Counted from the first letter of the stretch, positions 33,801-50,675 are shown. The stretch: 64,000 nucleotides of DNA from Chlorella sorokiniana (GCA_025917655.1 CP084611.1:1054001-1118000), one strand, 5' to 3'. Program-made: numbers and translations. Notes: generated by a model from the sequence alone, not told the origin.

Positions 33801-36800
33801 AGCTTGCAAGAGCTGTCCAAAGGTGGAGCGACAAAGAGGCACCAGCTGCTGCATGCCTCGTAGTCGCTGCCCTCCAACGCCGAGCGAGCGGTGACGGTGG
33901 CTTGCAGCAGCTCCAGGGGAGGGGCCCTGAAGTGCAGGGAGGCGATCAGCACAGCCACAAATGTGAGGGAAACCCCCTGGCGTGCCACATACAGCAGCAC
34001 GATAACAGACATGGCAAGTGTGGGCCATCAGGCAGCCCCACAGGCAGCCCCGCCCTGGAGCACCCACTTGTCGGGCGGCAGCCCCTCCGGCGTCAGCTGC
34101 TGCAGCAGCTGGGCCGCCAGCATGGCGCCCTCCAGCTGCCACATGAGCGCAGGCAGCGTGCCCAGCGGGCGCCACAGCGCAGCGGGCACTGGGTGAGCGA
34201 TGCATAGCTGGGGCAGCAGGTGCACTTGGTCTGCAGGGTGGGGGCAGATAGAGGCGTGAGACATACGTGGCGATTCGCGAAGAGACATGGCTGGATAGCC
34301 AGCCAGGGCAGGTGCGCTACAGCGTTGGTGGGGCTGCCCACGGCACCCTCCCCATCCCGCCTCACCCTCCTCCTCTGGGCGCAGAGCAAGGCCGCGCTTC
34401 CGGCTGCGCCGCATGTCCAGCCCGCGGGCCAGCTGGCGCGACACGCGGGTCGCCTGCAGCAGCGGCTGCCCCTCATCCAGACCTGACATGCCCCAGCGCT
34501 GCTCGTAGTATGCAGCGTAGGTGATGACGTCAGGTGGAGCTGGAGACGGAGTGTCAGGAGCGGGTGCTGCCGGGGACGCAGGCTCTGCAGGTGCTGCTTG
34601 CGTGGCGGCTGGTGAGTCTGGCAGAGCTGCTTGGCTAGATCCACTGCCAGCTGGGTCAGATGGCTGCACGCCAGGCCTAGCCACAGCTTCACCGCCAGCA
34701 GCTGTGGAAGCCGCGCCGCCAGCCTTTCCCTGGCCGTCAGCAGCGGCGGCGCCTGCCTCGGCCGTCTCGGGCTCACCAGCAGGCGCCCTCTCGCCTTCTG
34801 CCTGGACCTCCGCTCTGGTCCGCTTGGCAGCCAGGAACTCGGGCTCGCTCCGCTCAAAGGTGCTGTGCACGCTGAGCCCCTCCGCGATGCCCCTGCAAAC
34901 CGAAGCGAGCCGGTGAGAAATACTAACCCATGTGAAGCCTGAGAACAGGCAGCGAGAACAGCAACTGTGTCCCTCCCCCTTGCCTGTCATGCAGCGCGCG
35001 CCCCCCCACACACACACAAACACACACGCACACACGCACCTGTACAGATACGCCGTGTTGTTGTGTGTGGTGATCAGCACGCGGCCCGTCAACGCTCTGC
35101 GCACCACGGCGCTGGACACTGACAGGTGCCCTGGGGCTGCCACCTCGCTTTCCGCCCTCGCTCCTGCCTCAGGCTGCTGCCGCTCCTGCCGCTCCTGCTG
35201 AAGCCTCAGCCAATCCAGGACCGTGCCCTCAAATTTGGCCAGCTCTACAATTCCATGCACTGTCGCCCAGTCCACGGCTGGCGTGGCGGCGTGCCCCTCC
35301 TGCTCGCCGACGCCCGTCAGCCCGGCCCAAGCAGGGGCACCAGCAGGAAGCCGGCATCCCCGGCAGCGGCCCCGCCGCCTGCTGCCAGCCGGCTGGCAGG
35401 GCCATCCAGCCGCGCTTTCTTTTGTCGCGGCAGGCCGCGCCCGTCGTGCAGCAGCAGCGCGCGGTGAAAGGCGCGGTGGGTCAGCCGCGCCGCCGCCTCC
35501 GCTGCCTCAGCATCCTTGGGGCTCTTCTGGCCGTGGGACCCACTTTTGGCTGAAGCGGCGCGCGCCTTCGCTGGCGGAGCGTCTTGGGGCGGTGACGAGC
35601 AGCTGTTGGGCCTCTCATCCGTCTGCGTGCCGTGGGCTGCTGCAGCCGGCTCGCCGGCGGCAGCAGGTGCAAGCTTCAGTGGCGCATGACGGCCAGGCTG
35701 GCAGGTGCCAGCTGGTGTCTCATCTGGAGGGGAGCTGGCGGCGCTGCCGGCCTCTGCCATGCTGGCGCCTATTGTGCGCTCTGGAGGCTGTGACCTAGCG
35801 CCAGCCGCTACCGCCGTGGGGCGAGGCACCTCATTGATCAGTTTGGCTGCGGCGCCGCGGTACCCCCTCGCGACAGCATCTGAGCCAGCAGGGCTCCGCC
35901 GCAATCCAGCAGCAGGCGCAGCTGCTCCTGCGACAGCTGAACAGCGCCCGCGGGCACCAGCCGCACCTCCAGCCTGCCGCAACCGCCGCCGCTGCTGTCC
36001 GCTGCAAGCGGCTCGCCTGCGCCGTCGGCCAGCTCGGCGCTGGGGACGGCGGCGGGGGCGAGCCGTCGCCCGGGACAGCAGGCTGGCCGTCAGCGGCAAA
36101 GCCGTCGGGGTGGGCGGCGGGGCGGGAGGCGCCAGCGTGAAGGCAGGCAGGTCAGCGGGCAGCAGCTCGGGCAGCATGAGACCCAGCTGCTCTAGAGAGG
36201 CCAACAGATGCTGGAGCTGAGGGTCGGAGGTTTCCGCCTCGCTGCCGCTGCAGCGCGCCTCCCAGCGGTAGCAGTGCAGGGTGGGCCGCTCCAGGCCCAG
36301 CAGGCTGCGCAGGGAGCCTGCAAGGGTTCGAACCAGAGGCAGGTCCCCAGTGCAGGCTGCTTCAGGGGTTGTATGCAGTGGTGCATGCCAGCATGGGGCC
36401 AACAGGCAGCTGCTTAGCCTTCGTGGACGCTGCACAGCTCCTTCTGCAGAACCATGCTGCTGTGCGGCAGGCCACCCACCCTCCAGCAGGCGCGACCTGT
36501 CAGCCTCAATCACCACCGGCGGCATCGGCTCATGCGCCTTGTTGCGCAGCAGGTCATCTGAAGGGGGAGGGTGCAAGCAAGCTGCTTACTGCTATCCAGC
36601 CAGACACTGGGCACCACCCGATGCATAAGGCCACGAGAGTGGGGCGGGCACCGGTCAGCTGGCTGACCTGGCTCGGCGAGGCGCTTGCGCCCAGCCACCG
36701 GCTGCGGGTGGCGCTCCTTGGGGGGCCTGGCCGCGCGGGCCTCCCTGCGCGCCTCATCCAGCACAGCTGGCAGCAGGTGGTCGTTCAGGGCGCCCAACTG

Positions 36801-39800
36801 CAAGAGTTGGCGATGCAAAGACAAGGGTGCATCAACTCTATTGAAATCAACTGACGGTCCGTTGCCGGAGTGACCTTGCACCGAGCACTGCAGGGTCGCC
36901 ATGATGTATCAGTCGTCCACTAGCCCGGTGCAGGCTCACCTGATGCAGCTGCTTGCAGGCCTGCAGAGCAGCCGCTGCGATGGCAAGGCGGCGCGTCGGC
37001 TGCAAGGTGCCGTCGGCCCACGGCTGGGGACTGTTGTTGGGCAGGAAGGCTCGGGTGCAGAAGGTGGAGGGCCCCGTTTGCTCTGCAGGGGACACGTCAT
37101 GCGTCAAGCTGATCAGCAAAAGGAAAGCATCTCTGCAGCAGAGATGTTGGTGGTAATGGCACCTGCGTGGCTGGCTGCGAAGGGGCAAACGCACGCCTCA
37201 GCTGACCTGTGCGGTACAGTGGCCGCAGTACGGTGTACTGGTCTGAAGGCAGCCGCGATGTGTAGGAGTGGAGCAGCAGCTACATGGGAAACAGGTGAGC
37301 AAGAAAGAAACGCTTGATGTTGACCAGAGGGGAAATGTGCCTTCCTTCATTGGCAGCAGCTGCAGCAGGGAGCAGCGGGCAAGGGGTAGAGCCAGCAGAG
37401 CAGGACACATCGGCAGCGTAAGGGGGTGCCACCTGCGCATTTTCCAGGGTGACCTGCGCTCCGGTGGCGTCCACCTCGTACAGCGGCGCGTCGGCCAGCT
37501 CCACCTGCATCCCTGCCGCCGCGTCGCCGTCATCCTCGTCCGCGGCCCCCGCCTGCAGCCGCTCGATGTTCAGCAGCACCTCCTCCCGCAGCTGCTGCTC
37601 GTACTGTACCATGTGGTGCACCATCTGGGGGCACGGGGGTGGGGCAGGCGAGGGGTGCTTAAAGGCTCGCGGCTTGGCCTGGGGGCCACGCATGGTGCAG
37701 GCGAGGAGACGAGCAGGCACCCCCTCCGCGGCACCCTGGGCTCCCCTACTGCCCCACTCATCACACACACATGCACCCCTACCAGCCCCCGTTGGGGCCC
37801 CACCTGGCGCTCTTCCTCGACACCCTCCTGCACCATCATCAGCAGCTCGCTGTTGTGCATGCGCGCCCGCCCCGCGACTGGATGTAGCTCTGCGGAGAGA
37901 TGCACACAGGTCGGGAGGGCAGCTTCAGCCTGGCCCACCAGCAAGCACTCCCGACATTTACTTGCGAGCAACACATCCCCTCTGCCCAACGTGCCTGTGC
38001 GGTGGTGGGCAGGTCGAATCGCACAACCAGCTGGCAGGACTTCACGTCGATACCCTCCTCCGCCACTGTGCAAGTTGATAGGCAGCACAAACGTAAGCCA
38101 GGGCTGTTCAAAACTTGGCACTGTTGTTGGAGTTGCTGACCTACAGATTACATGGTGCGCCCGCGCCCAGCTGTGTGCACCATCAGCCGGCTCACCCGAT
38201 GTGCTGACAAGCAGATTCAAGTCCCCCGCCCGGAAGCGACGAAGGATGCGAGACTGCTCCTGCAGTGCAGAAAGGGGGCGCATGCCACCAAAGCGAGTAC
38301 AAGGCAACGGGAGGGTGCCGCAACGCGCAGGCAGTGGCGATGCAAAACAGCGGCTGCAGGGGCGCAGAAGCTGCGTGTGGGGCAGCGGCCATGCCTGGAA
38401 GCCAAAGAGGGCGTCCCCAGCCGCGAGCCCAGCCCCATGATGGCAGATGTGCAGAAACACTCCCGCTGTGGCGGGCAGGGCGCTGCAGGTCAGGTAGCGA
38501 GCAGAGGGCAGAGCAGTCGACGTCAGGACCCGAGATGGTCGTGCAGGGCCGGCCTGCCCAGCGAGCCAGGGGGTGTGGTGCACTTGGCAACGGCCAGGCT
38601 TGCCTGAGCATTTTGTGCAGGGCCCAGGCTGCCATGCGCTGCGTGACAAACACGATACCACACCAGCCGGGGTGCCTGGCGGCGAGGAGGCGGCGGCAGA
38701 GCGGTAGCGCATCAGCTGCCCAACCAGCGCTGCAAGCTTGGGCGACACCAGGCCGTGGTGAGGCATGCTGCAGCCGGCCGCCGCAGTGGCAGCCAGCAGC
38801 CGATCTTGAACGACCGCCCGGTCAGCATCCTTGCTGGAATCGCCAGTGGCTGCCTCGAAAGCAGCAGCAGCAGGTTCGGCTGCGGCAGCGGCGGTTGCAG
38901 CTGCCGCCGCCTGCTGCGCGGGAAGCTGGCGCTCCACATCCTGCTGGAGGTGCACCGGGCTGACGCCAGCCAGCAGCGCACGCATTGCCAGGACAGGCTG
39001 TGCGCCCAGCAGCTGCCCAGCAGCCACCCGCCCCCGCACGTCCAGCAGCAGCTCCCTCCATCCCTGTGAGGGCTGGTCGCCCTGCTCGCCCGGGCTGGTG
39101 CCGCCCGCACGACCAGCCACCTTCTCCTCGGCTGGTGCAGCGGAGGAGAAGGGCTGTGCCCCAAACAGGGTGGCGAAGGCCTCCAGCACATCAAGCACGG
39201 AGTAGTTGGCAGCAGCCTGCTCGCTCTCAACCTCTGCGGTGGAGGTAGGGTGATTCGGCAAGGCAGACAGGAGCGTTAGTAGAGAATCGCGGAAGCCATC
39301 CTTCAAGATAAGTGGAAAAACAAGCCACTGGATGCTGTATGTGAAAGAGCGACTGCTCCGCAGCTTCTCAATTCCCGGCCGTGTTTCTTCCGCAGCAGTT
39401 TTCAGCAACTCACCCGCCAGCTCAAAGCCGTAAACCATTACTTGCTCAACCAGGTCAGCCTCCCTCCTCGCCGCCTCTGCCTCCGACAGGCACATGGCAG
39501 CTGGCTTGAAGTGCCGTCGCCGCCCAGCATCCTCACCCTCCCCTGCCTCCACGTCTCCTGCAGCTGGCGCCTCGCTGTCCAAGCCTGTGGAGCTGCGGCT
39601 CCTGCGCATCTGGGCATAGTAGCCTGCCGTGCCCAAGCCGCTGCTGTTCACTAGGGAGGCAAAGACTTGGGCAGCACAGAGCGCGGCGCAGTAGGGGCCA
39701 AGCGTCTGCGCAAGAATGGGAGAGGCGGGTGGGCACAGCATTTCAGGCTCAGCAGCTGCGACTGCTTGCAGTTATAAAGCTGGGGCAATGGGAAGTGGCT

Positions 39801-42142
39801 GGTGCACTCGCCTGAAGCACGTGCTCCACACCACACAGCAGCTGGTCCAGCCTCGACGCTGTGGGGGGTTAGGCGGCACGGGGCGAGGCAGCCTGTCCAT
39901 CGGAACATGTGTCAGGGAGAAGCAGCAGGCCTTGGCCTTGGCCTGGCCTGCCCGCTACAGCACGCTCGGCTTCCCCACGGCTTGGCCAAGCCGGCTTGGC
40001 CAAGGGCGCCCTGCAGGCCATGCTGTGCTGTGCGCGCTGCCCCTCACCGGTGAAGCCGGGCACAAGGGGGTCAAAGAAGATGCTCTGTGCAGAGGGGGCC
40101 ACGCCCTCGGCGCCCAGCTGGCGCTGCAGCGAGCGCAGCCACTCCAGCCTGGGCAGGGGAGAGGAGATGAGCCAGTGTTCGTGTGGCGTGTGAGGGGCGA
40201 CAGTGTTGATCGCGCGAGGCCTGCACAGGCGAGCCAGACCTGGACCGCGGGCCCGGGCAACCCCATCCCCTCACTCGAAGTTCTCGCCAGCGCACTGCAG
40301 CCGCTTGCGCGCCCGCATCAGCAGGCGCTGCACCTCCGCCACGGGGCTGCCCTCCCAGGCGGCAGCGGCGTGGCCCACCACGCGCAGCTTTGGCGGCCGC
40401 GCCACCTGCACATGCAGGGCGGGACGCCGCCTCAGCACCTCAGCCTCGGCGAGGAGAACCTGCAGCGCTGCCTTTCAGCATTCGTGTGCGATAGCCAGCA
40501 AGGTGAAGCAGAACGGCAGCGGCGCCGTGCCGGGCAGGCTCAGTGCCCCAGTCGTCAGAAGTCTCTGCCCACCTCCTCGACGGAGGCGCGGTTGACGACG
40601 GTGACGACCCGCGCATCCAGGCGTGCCTCCAGCTCCCGGATCCGTGCCTCCATGTGCACCTGCTGACAGGGTGGGGGTGGGAATGGGGATGGGAGCCTGT
40701 TGGCGGATAGATTGAGAGAAGAGGCTTCGGAAGCGTGCAGCACAGGCCCGGCTCGTGTGCTCATCAGCTGAGCCGCCGCCGGTGCCCCAAGGCCTCGCCT
40801 GTGTCTCCCTCCGCCGCACGTTTGCGGGGGCCGCCGTCATGCCAAATATCCGCGGGCGGGGTGCCAGCAGCGCCTCCTGCGGGTCAAGCAAGGACAGTGG
40901 GATGCATCCCTTTGCCGAGTCTGCGCAGTTGAAGAGGGTGCCGCTCAGTTAACGAGCGGAGCTGCTGCCAGTGATGCAGCCCGCCCTTGCACACACATGC
41001 CCCACCCAACCACGGCACGAGGGGCCTCAGCTCCAGCCCCACCCACGTGGCTGTGGTAGAACAGCTGCATGATGCGGCTGTACGGGTGCTTGGCCTTGGC
41101 GTGGTGGCACTCGTCAAAGACCAGCAGCAGCACCTGGCTCATCTGCGGCACCAGGGTGCGCACACAGCGCAGGGGTCGTCCCTCCACGGCTTGCTTGCTG
41201 GGACATTGTGCCGCCCCCATCCCGCTGCTGAGGCCCCCACCAGCCACCTTGATGATGCCGTGGCAGAGCAGGTTGAGCAGAATCTGCGGGGTCATGGCCA
41301 CCACGTCGTGCTGCCTGAAAGCGGCGTGCCACCTGTACAGCACATGGGTCCTGCCAGGCTGGGCAATGCACGGCAAGGGCACGCACACAGCAGCTCCGCC
41401 TGGGCTCTGGCAGCGAGGCAGCCCGCACACGTGCGTGTCAACGGAACTGGCGGGGGAACCTCACCTCTCCTTCTCAAACAGGTCCACCCCCATCTCCCCC
41501 ACAAAGTGCGCCACGCGTTCCGCCCCCAGATGCGCCCGCAGCACCTCCGCCTGCTGCAGCACCAGCGCCACCTTTGGCGCCAGAAACACAGCCACACGGC
41601 GCAAGCCGCCCGCCTGCTTCGTCCCGCCGGCGCTGCCCAGCTGAGTCAGGTTGGGGGCTGGCTGGCTGGGAGTCATGTCGGCGTCAGCAGCGGCTGCCGC
41701 TGCAGCAGTGGAGCGCTCCTGCGCCAGGCAGTGCCGGATCAGCAGCACCGAAACGAACGTTTTGCCGGAGCCTGTGTCTAGAAAAGCAATCACCTGCACC
41801 GGAATGTTGATCCACGAATGTTAAAGATGCCCTAGTTTGGGAAATCATCATGGCAGGAGATGCAGCCCAGCATGCCGCATCCAAGGCTGCCAGAAGTGGC
41901 GCTGGTGCTGCCGCAGCACCGACGCTCAGAGCCTTGAATCCCCTGTTTTCATGGCCTCACGTTTCGCTTTTTGGCCAGCTCCAAGAGCTCCAGCTGGTAC
42001 ACGCGAGGCTGCTCAACAGCTGGGGAGGCTTCATGGGCGGCCTCAGCGGCTGGCGAGTACAAGGCCGCCGCCGCCTCACCAGCGGGCGACCCTGGCAGCG
42101 CTGCACTCACAGCCTTCCCGGTTCAGGGTTGGGCTGCGGCAT
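30887..42142 (-). CDS. DCL: Dicer-like ribonuclease III, full domain set
   Basis: Cuts dsRNA into small RNAs. Domains in order on the minus strand: Q-motif-like PRVYQLELLELAKKRN (about 41965-42015); Walker A DTGSGKTFVSVLL (41735-41785); MTPQILLNLLCHGIIK (about 41250-41300); DECH box LVFDECHHAKAKHP (about 41085-41130); GMTAAP (about 40840); helicase C with GIVFVTQRMAAWAL (38610-38660), SRILRRFRAGDLNLLVSTS (38200-38260), VAEEGIDVKSCQLVVRFDL (38005-38065) and IQSRGRARMHNSELL (37845-37890); dimerisation domain LPSDQYTVLRPLYR (37205-37250); PAZ-like TYAAYYEQRWGMSGLDEGQP (34465-34530); RNase IIIa RLETLGDAFLKFA (33725-33765) with VLADAMEALLGAF (33035-33080); RNase IIIb RLEFLGDAVLDALVTTHFY (32385-32440) with DVVESLIGAVYVDSGG (31545-31595); dsRBD (31260-30887) with LVQQCGLNPKYEEVAREAGS. 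Catalytic E/D positions of both RNase III domains are present. Many introns. The start at 42142 is tentative because the 5' exon needs a frame change before PRVYQ. Large Ala/Gly/Gln-rich inserts lie around 35300-36200 and 38850-39650. Confidence 0.9.
39981..40004. repeat. 24-bp perfect palindrome in Dicer-like gene
   Basis: Twelve-base half-site CTTGGCCAAGCC followed exactly by its reverse complement. Each arm is itself built on the 10-bp palindrome CTTGGCCAAG, present twice. It lies in an apparent intron between the LVPGFTG exon and the ASRLDQLL exon. Confidence 0.85.
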
Positions 42143-43406
42143 GCTGGTGTCCACGGCGATGGGCGCTGGAGCTGCACCATGAGGTTGGCACCAGCAGTGT
42201 TGTATGTCATGCCCAGTTTAACAATGCACTTGAGAGCTCGTTCGTGGCTTCTGGGACCTGCCCACCCGCTCACCTGCCTCCAGGGCTGGTTCCTAGGTTG
42301 GATCAAGAGCTCGAGGCAGGATGGCAGCGGGGATCACGGCAGTCTTGAGCCTAATCTAAGCTTTCCTGTTTCCCCAAGGCATGCTTGCAAAAAAAAAGGT
42401 GCTCGGGTTCCCAGCTGAAACGCTGGGAGGTGCCAGCACGCACCCCATGTCCTGCAGCCTGTCCTGCACTTCTGTACCTGCAGAGCATTCTTAGCAGCTC
42501 TTAAGTTTGGCCCAGTCCGGCTCCTTCTCTTGCAATCCATGCAGGCATGCGTAAATTCTGCAAGTTTCAGTGTGAAGGCAGCATAATGGTTGTGACCGCT
42601 CCTCTCCCTGACATCGACGCTGGAATGCCTTCGCTTACCACCATAGCTTTACACAAAAGCCAAATGGGATCGAACACAACGAGGGCATGTGAACGGAAGA
42701 GTGTGCCTAAAGGTTGACGGGAGTTGGGCTGCAAACGTGCAAGCCACTCCCTCCACGCTGGCGATGCCACAATGCGGGCAGAACACCAGGTGCGTCCCAG
42801 CAAAGGAGCCCCTCAGGTGCGGTGTGTGCAAAATGCGGGAAACCACTCACAGGGGCGTGAGCGCTGTCAGACATCTTGGAGGGGAAAGTCCTGATGGGAG
42901 AGTGTAACTGCTTCAGGGGATCGTGCGAGAGGAATTTGGGAAGGGTGTGCATAGGTATGCCACTGGACAGGGGCAATGTGCTAGCGCCTAACAAAAAGCA
43001 AGGACGCTGAAATGTTGGGGAGGTCCGAAGGTGGGGCAACAGAAAGGGTCTACTTGTTTTTCTGGCTGCCATGCAATGCTAGCATGAGAGCTACTCAAGA
43101 AGGGGCTTCTTGTGATGTTATGTGGGGAAGGAGTCCGTCAGCGAGGGTGCAGCATCAAGAGGCTACGCAGCATGGCACTTGCCGGGTGGTGCGGGATCTG
43201 TGCTGAGGTGAAGACGGTCTGACTGCATGTGTAGTTCTAAGCAGCATCATGTTGATGCCTCAGCCCCTGTGCGGGGCCCTAACTGCTTCTAAGAAAGCTT
43301 TGTCGGGGTTAGGTTCTGCTGCAAGGTCCTGCACGGCTGGCTGCCCAGCGCCTAGCATCCTGGCTGCACCGCTAGCTGTTGGATAAGGCTGGCATGGAGG
43401 GCACGA
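42143..43406. other. intergenic, Dicer 5' side and Cys-rich gene 3' side
   Basis: 1.26 kb with lower GC. It should contain the Dicer promoter and any upstream exon (42143-42300 is the best candidate stretch). No other exon, RNA gene or repeat can be supported between 42400 and 43400. Confidence 0.5.
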
Positions 43407-43494
43407 TCAGTGCACGGGCCTGACGCAGGGGCCCCAGCCGTAGCAGCGGTGGCCACGGGGGCATGCAACGCGGTGGCCGTTGAGGCAGTAGCTC
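43407..43494 (-). other. orphan cysteine-rich exon, paralogous to exon 2 of the secreted gene
   Basis: Read on the minus strand, an acceptor (ATCTGCAG) is followed by one base completing a codon, then SYCLNGHRVACPRGHRCYGW, GPCVRPVH and a stop. The pattern C-[LV]-[KN]-G-H-x3-C-P-x4-C-x4-C matches exon 2 of the upstream gene (ICVKGHWWRCPEDC, then RCGSGRC), and the intron phase is the same. Splicing exon 1 (44758-44867) directly to this exon would give a 65-aa secreted peptide with six cysteines. It may be an alternative last exon or the remnant of a tandem gene copy. Confidence 0.6.
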
Positions 43495-43679
43495 CTGCAG
43501 ATCAGGTGGCCGTGGAAGGGGAGCCTCAACAAAGCTTGTGGTGCAATCAAGCTTTCATTTCATAGCACAAGGGCTACTTGCCAGGAGCCGAAGGTGCTGC
43601 ACACAGCTGGGGAAGCGTTTGCGAGGTGCTCAACAACGCAGGCAGTCCCTGCTTCGCAGGCAGCAGCGGCAGCAACAGC

Positions 43680-44867
43680 TCACTTGCTGTCCACGCAAGA
43701 CCAGTGCTTGTTGTGGCAGGTGCGGGGCTTCTTGGTGATGTAGCAGGGGCTCCCGTTGCCGCGGTTAGCACCGCACCAAGTGCCGGGGGCTGAGAGCAAG
43801 GGGCGCATGCGACAAACGTGGCATTAGTGCAAGAGCAGCAGTGGTGCTTTGCAAGCCCGAGGCAGGGTGCACCCCAGCGGTGAAGGTGGTGGGCGACGAG
43901 TGACGCGACGAGTGGCCAGAAGGATGCACAGGAGCAAGTCGTGCCATGCATGCTGGAGGTGCAGGCTCACCGCACGCCATCTTCTTGCCACCAAGGCAGA
44001 AGGAGCCGGAGTCGATGCAGTCGTAGTTGCGCAGGTCGCCTGCAGGGGTAGCAGGATGGAAGTGGTAGGTTCAGGGTGGGTGAAAATGGGTGCCAACTGC
44101 CAGATGAACTCCAAGGCAAAAGCAGGCAACACAGGGAAGAACTACGCATCACTGTTCAGTAGCTGGAGCTGCAGACAAGCTGACAATGCAGGCAAGCCGG
44201 GCAAGCCGGGCTGGGGGAGCGGCGCCCCTGCAACCAACGTTGAGGGCGTCGCTCACCACGGCACTTGGGCTCCTTGGGCTTGCAGCGGCCAGAGCCACAC
44301 CGGCAGTCCTCAGGGCAACGCCACCAGTGGCCCTTCACGCAGATGTCCCTGCGGCAGGAGGGAGTCTAGGCATGGTGAGCGGTGGAAAGCGTAAGTGACT
44401 GTAGGTGGTTGTGGGGTGGGCAAGCATGTGTGGCCTCTGCAGAGTACACGGCAGGGGGTGCTACTACACGAGATTTGCAAAGCTACCCCATGTCTTTGGG
44501 GGTGAGGTATGATAAGAAGAGGTGCATGGTGGCAACAAACAGACAAAAGCAGGCTGTCCTTCTGGAGCGGTGGGTGGTTGGCAGCAGCCCGGAAGCGGCC
44601 CGATACACCACTCCCCAGATTCCCATATCTCGTGTCGGCGACCCTTAACCCACCCTGCCAGGCCCTAAAATCGTGGTATGAAGCAGGTTTGGGGGGCGAA
44701 GGTGGCGAGGGATTGCAGGGACGCGGGCACGACGATCACAAGGCCCACCCACCCCACCTTCCGCCGTTGCACCAGTAGTTAGGCTTCCAGCACTTCTTCG
44801 TCGCCTCGGCGCTGGCTACAAGCGCCAAAAGCGCCACCAACGCGATGAACAAGCCGCGGGAGGCCAT
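43680..44867 (-). CDS. secreted modular cysteine-rich protein (126 aa)
   Basis: Four exons, all GT-AG and in frame: 44758-44867, 44257-44348, 43971-44039, 43680-43789, total 381 bp with stop. Residues 1-20 are a clear signal peptide (MASRGLFIALVALLALVASA, cleavage after ASA or ASAEA). The mature part has 15 cysteines in about 105 residues: KKCWKPNYWCNGG, then DICVKGHWWRCPEDCRCG, YDCIDSGSFCLGGKKMAC, APGTWCGANRGNGSPCY and RTCHNKHWSCVDSK. The recurring module is C-[LV]-x-G-[HK]-x3-C, suggesting exon duplication. I recognise no named family. Secretion to the cell wall or outside is expected from the signal peptide; function is unknown. Confidence 0.85.
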
Positions 44868-45568
44868 GGTGGAGTGTCGGTAGGTCTAGGGCTTCAAATG
44901 TGTGGTTTCCTTGTCGGGGGACTGCTCAGAGCCTCAATTGGCCAGAATAGCTTAGGGGGCAATGGTGGGTTGACATTGTGAAGGGTCGGATACATAGGAA
45001 ACGCACGCGTACGCGGCGTGCCACGTAGGATCAAAACATGGGATTGAGCTCCGTGGCGCCACGGAGCTATGGGTCACGTCATCGACGGGACGGAAACTCG
45101 CTGCAAGCGAGCATAAGGCCTGAAAGACGCGCTTTAGAGGTACCGGAAGCCTGCATGTCACCGCCGCCTGCCTGCCGCTGCGGCGCCGGGTAGCCGCCAT
45201 GAAGCAGCTTGTGGCCCCTGGCTGAACGCGTTTTGCGCACTGTCATGTCGCAAGTGTCCTGAAACATCTCTAACTTATTGAAAGGAAGCATTTTGCCTGC
45301 TTTTACAAAGCCTGCGCGCAAGTCAACGCGTCGGTTGGCGGCGGTTCAGCTCAGGGGAGGCAACAGGTGGGAGAGTGATGCCTGAGTCTCCAGCGGTGTA
45401 CCAGCGGATAACCATGCGCTCAACGAAATCTGGCAGATACATGGCAAGCGTGGAAACGAGGTTACTGAGGAAAAGGGCGATGATGGTACAGGAGTGTTGT
45501 TACTAAATGAATTATGATTGGCTATGATTATGAGGAAATCAAACCCCACTCCAGCTGTGGCTGGCACT
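44868..45568. promoter_or_regulatory. upstream region of secreted Cys-rich gene; FtsH11 3' side
   Basis: 701 bp. The half next to the secreted gene should be its promoter and holds a 22-bp palindrome (45047-45068) and, 4 bp further, GTCACGTCATC (45073-45083), which contains an ACGT core of bZIP type. The other half is the FtsH11 3' UTR. An open frame at 45079-45321 on the minus strand has no recognisable content. Confidence 0.5.
45047..45068. promoter_or_regulatory. 22-bp perfect palindrome upstream of Cys-rich gene
   Basis: Half-site AGCTCCGTGGC followed directly by its exact reverse complement, about 180 bp upstream of the start codon at 44867. A symmetric protein-binding site or a cruciform/hairpin are both possible; the role is inference. 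Confidence 0.6.

Positions 45569-50675
<5,107 letters not shown>

Noticed and set aside
36300-36350. GGGTTCGAACC as a tRNA T-loop
   Set aside because: No acceptor, D or anticodon arm pairs around it; it lies within the Dicer-like gene. A GGTTCGA at about 62219 was rejected for the same reason.
37570-39741. 723-codon minus-strand open frame as one exon of the Dicer-like gene
   Set aside because: Its 5' half encodes real Dicer sequence, but the rest reads through introns and leaves the helicase C motifs in other frames.
45079-45321. 80-codon minus-strand open frame as a gene
   Set aside because: Nothing recognisable; it overlaps the palindrome-flanking promoter region and lacks supporting splice structure.
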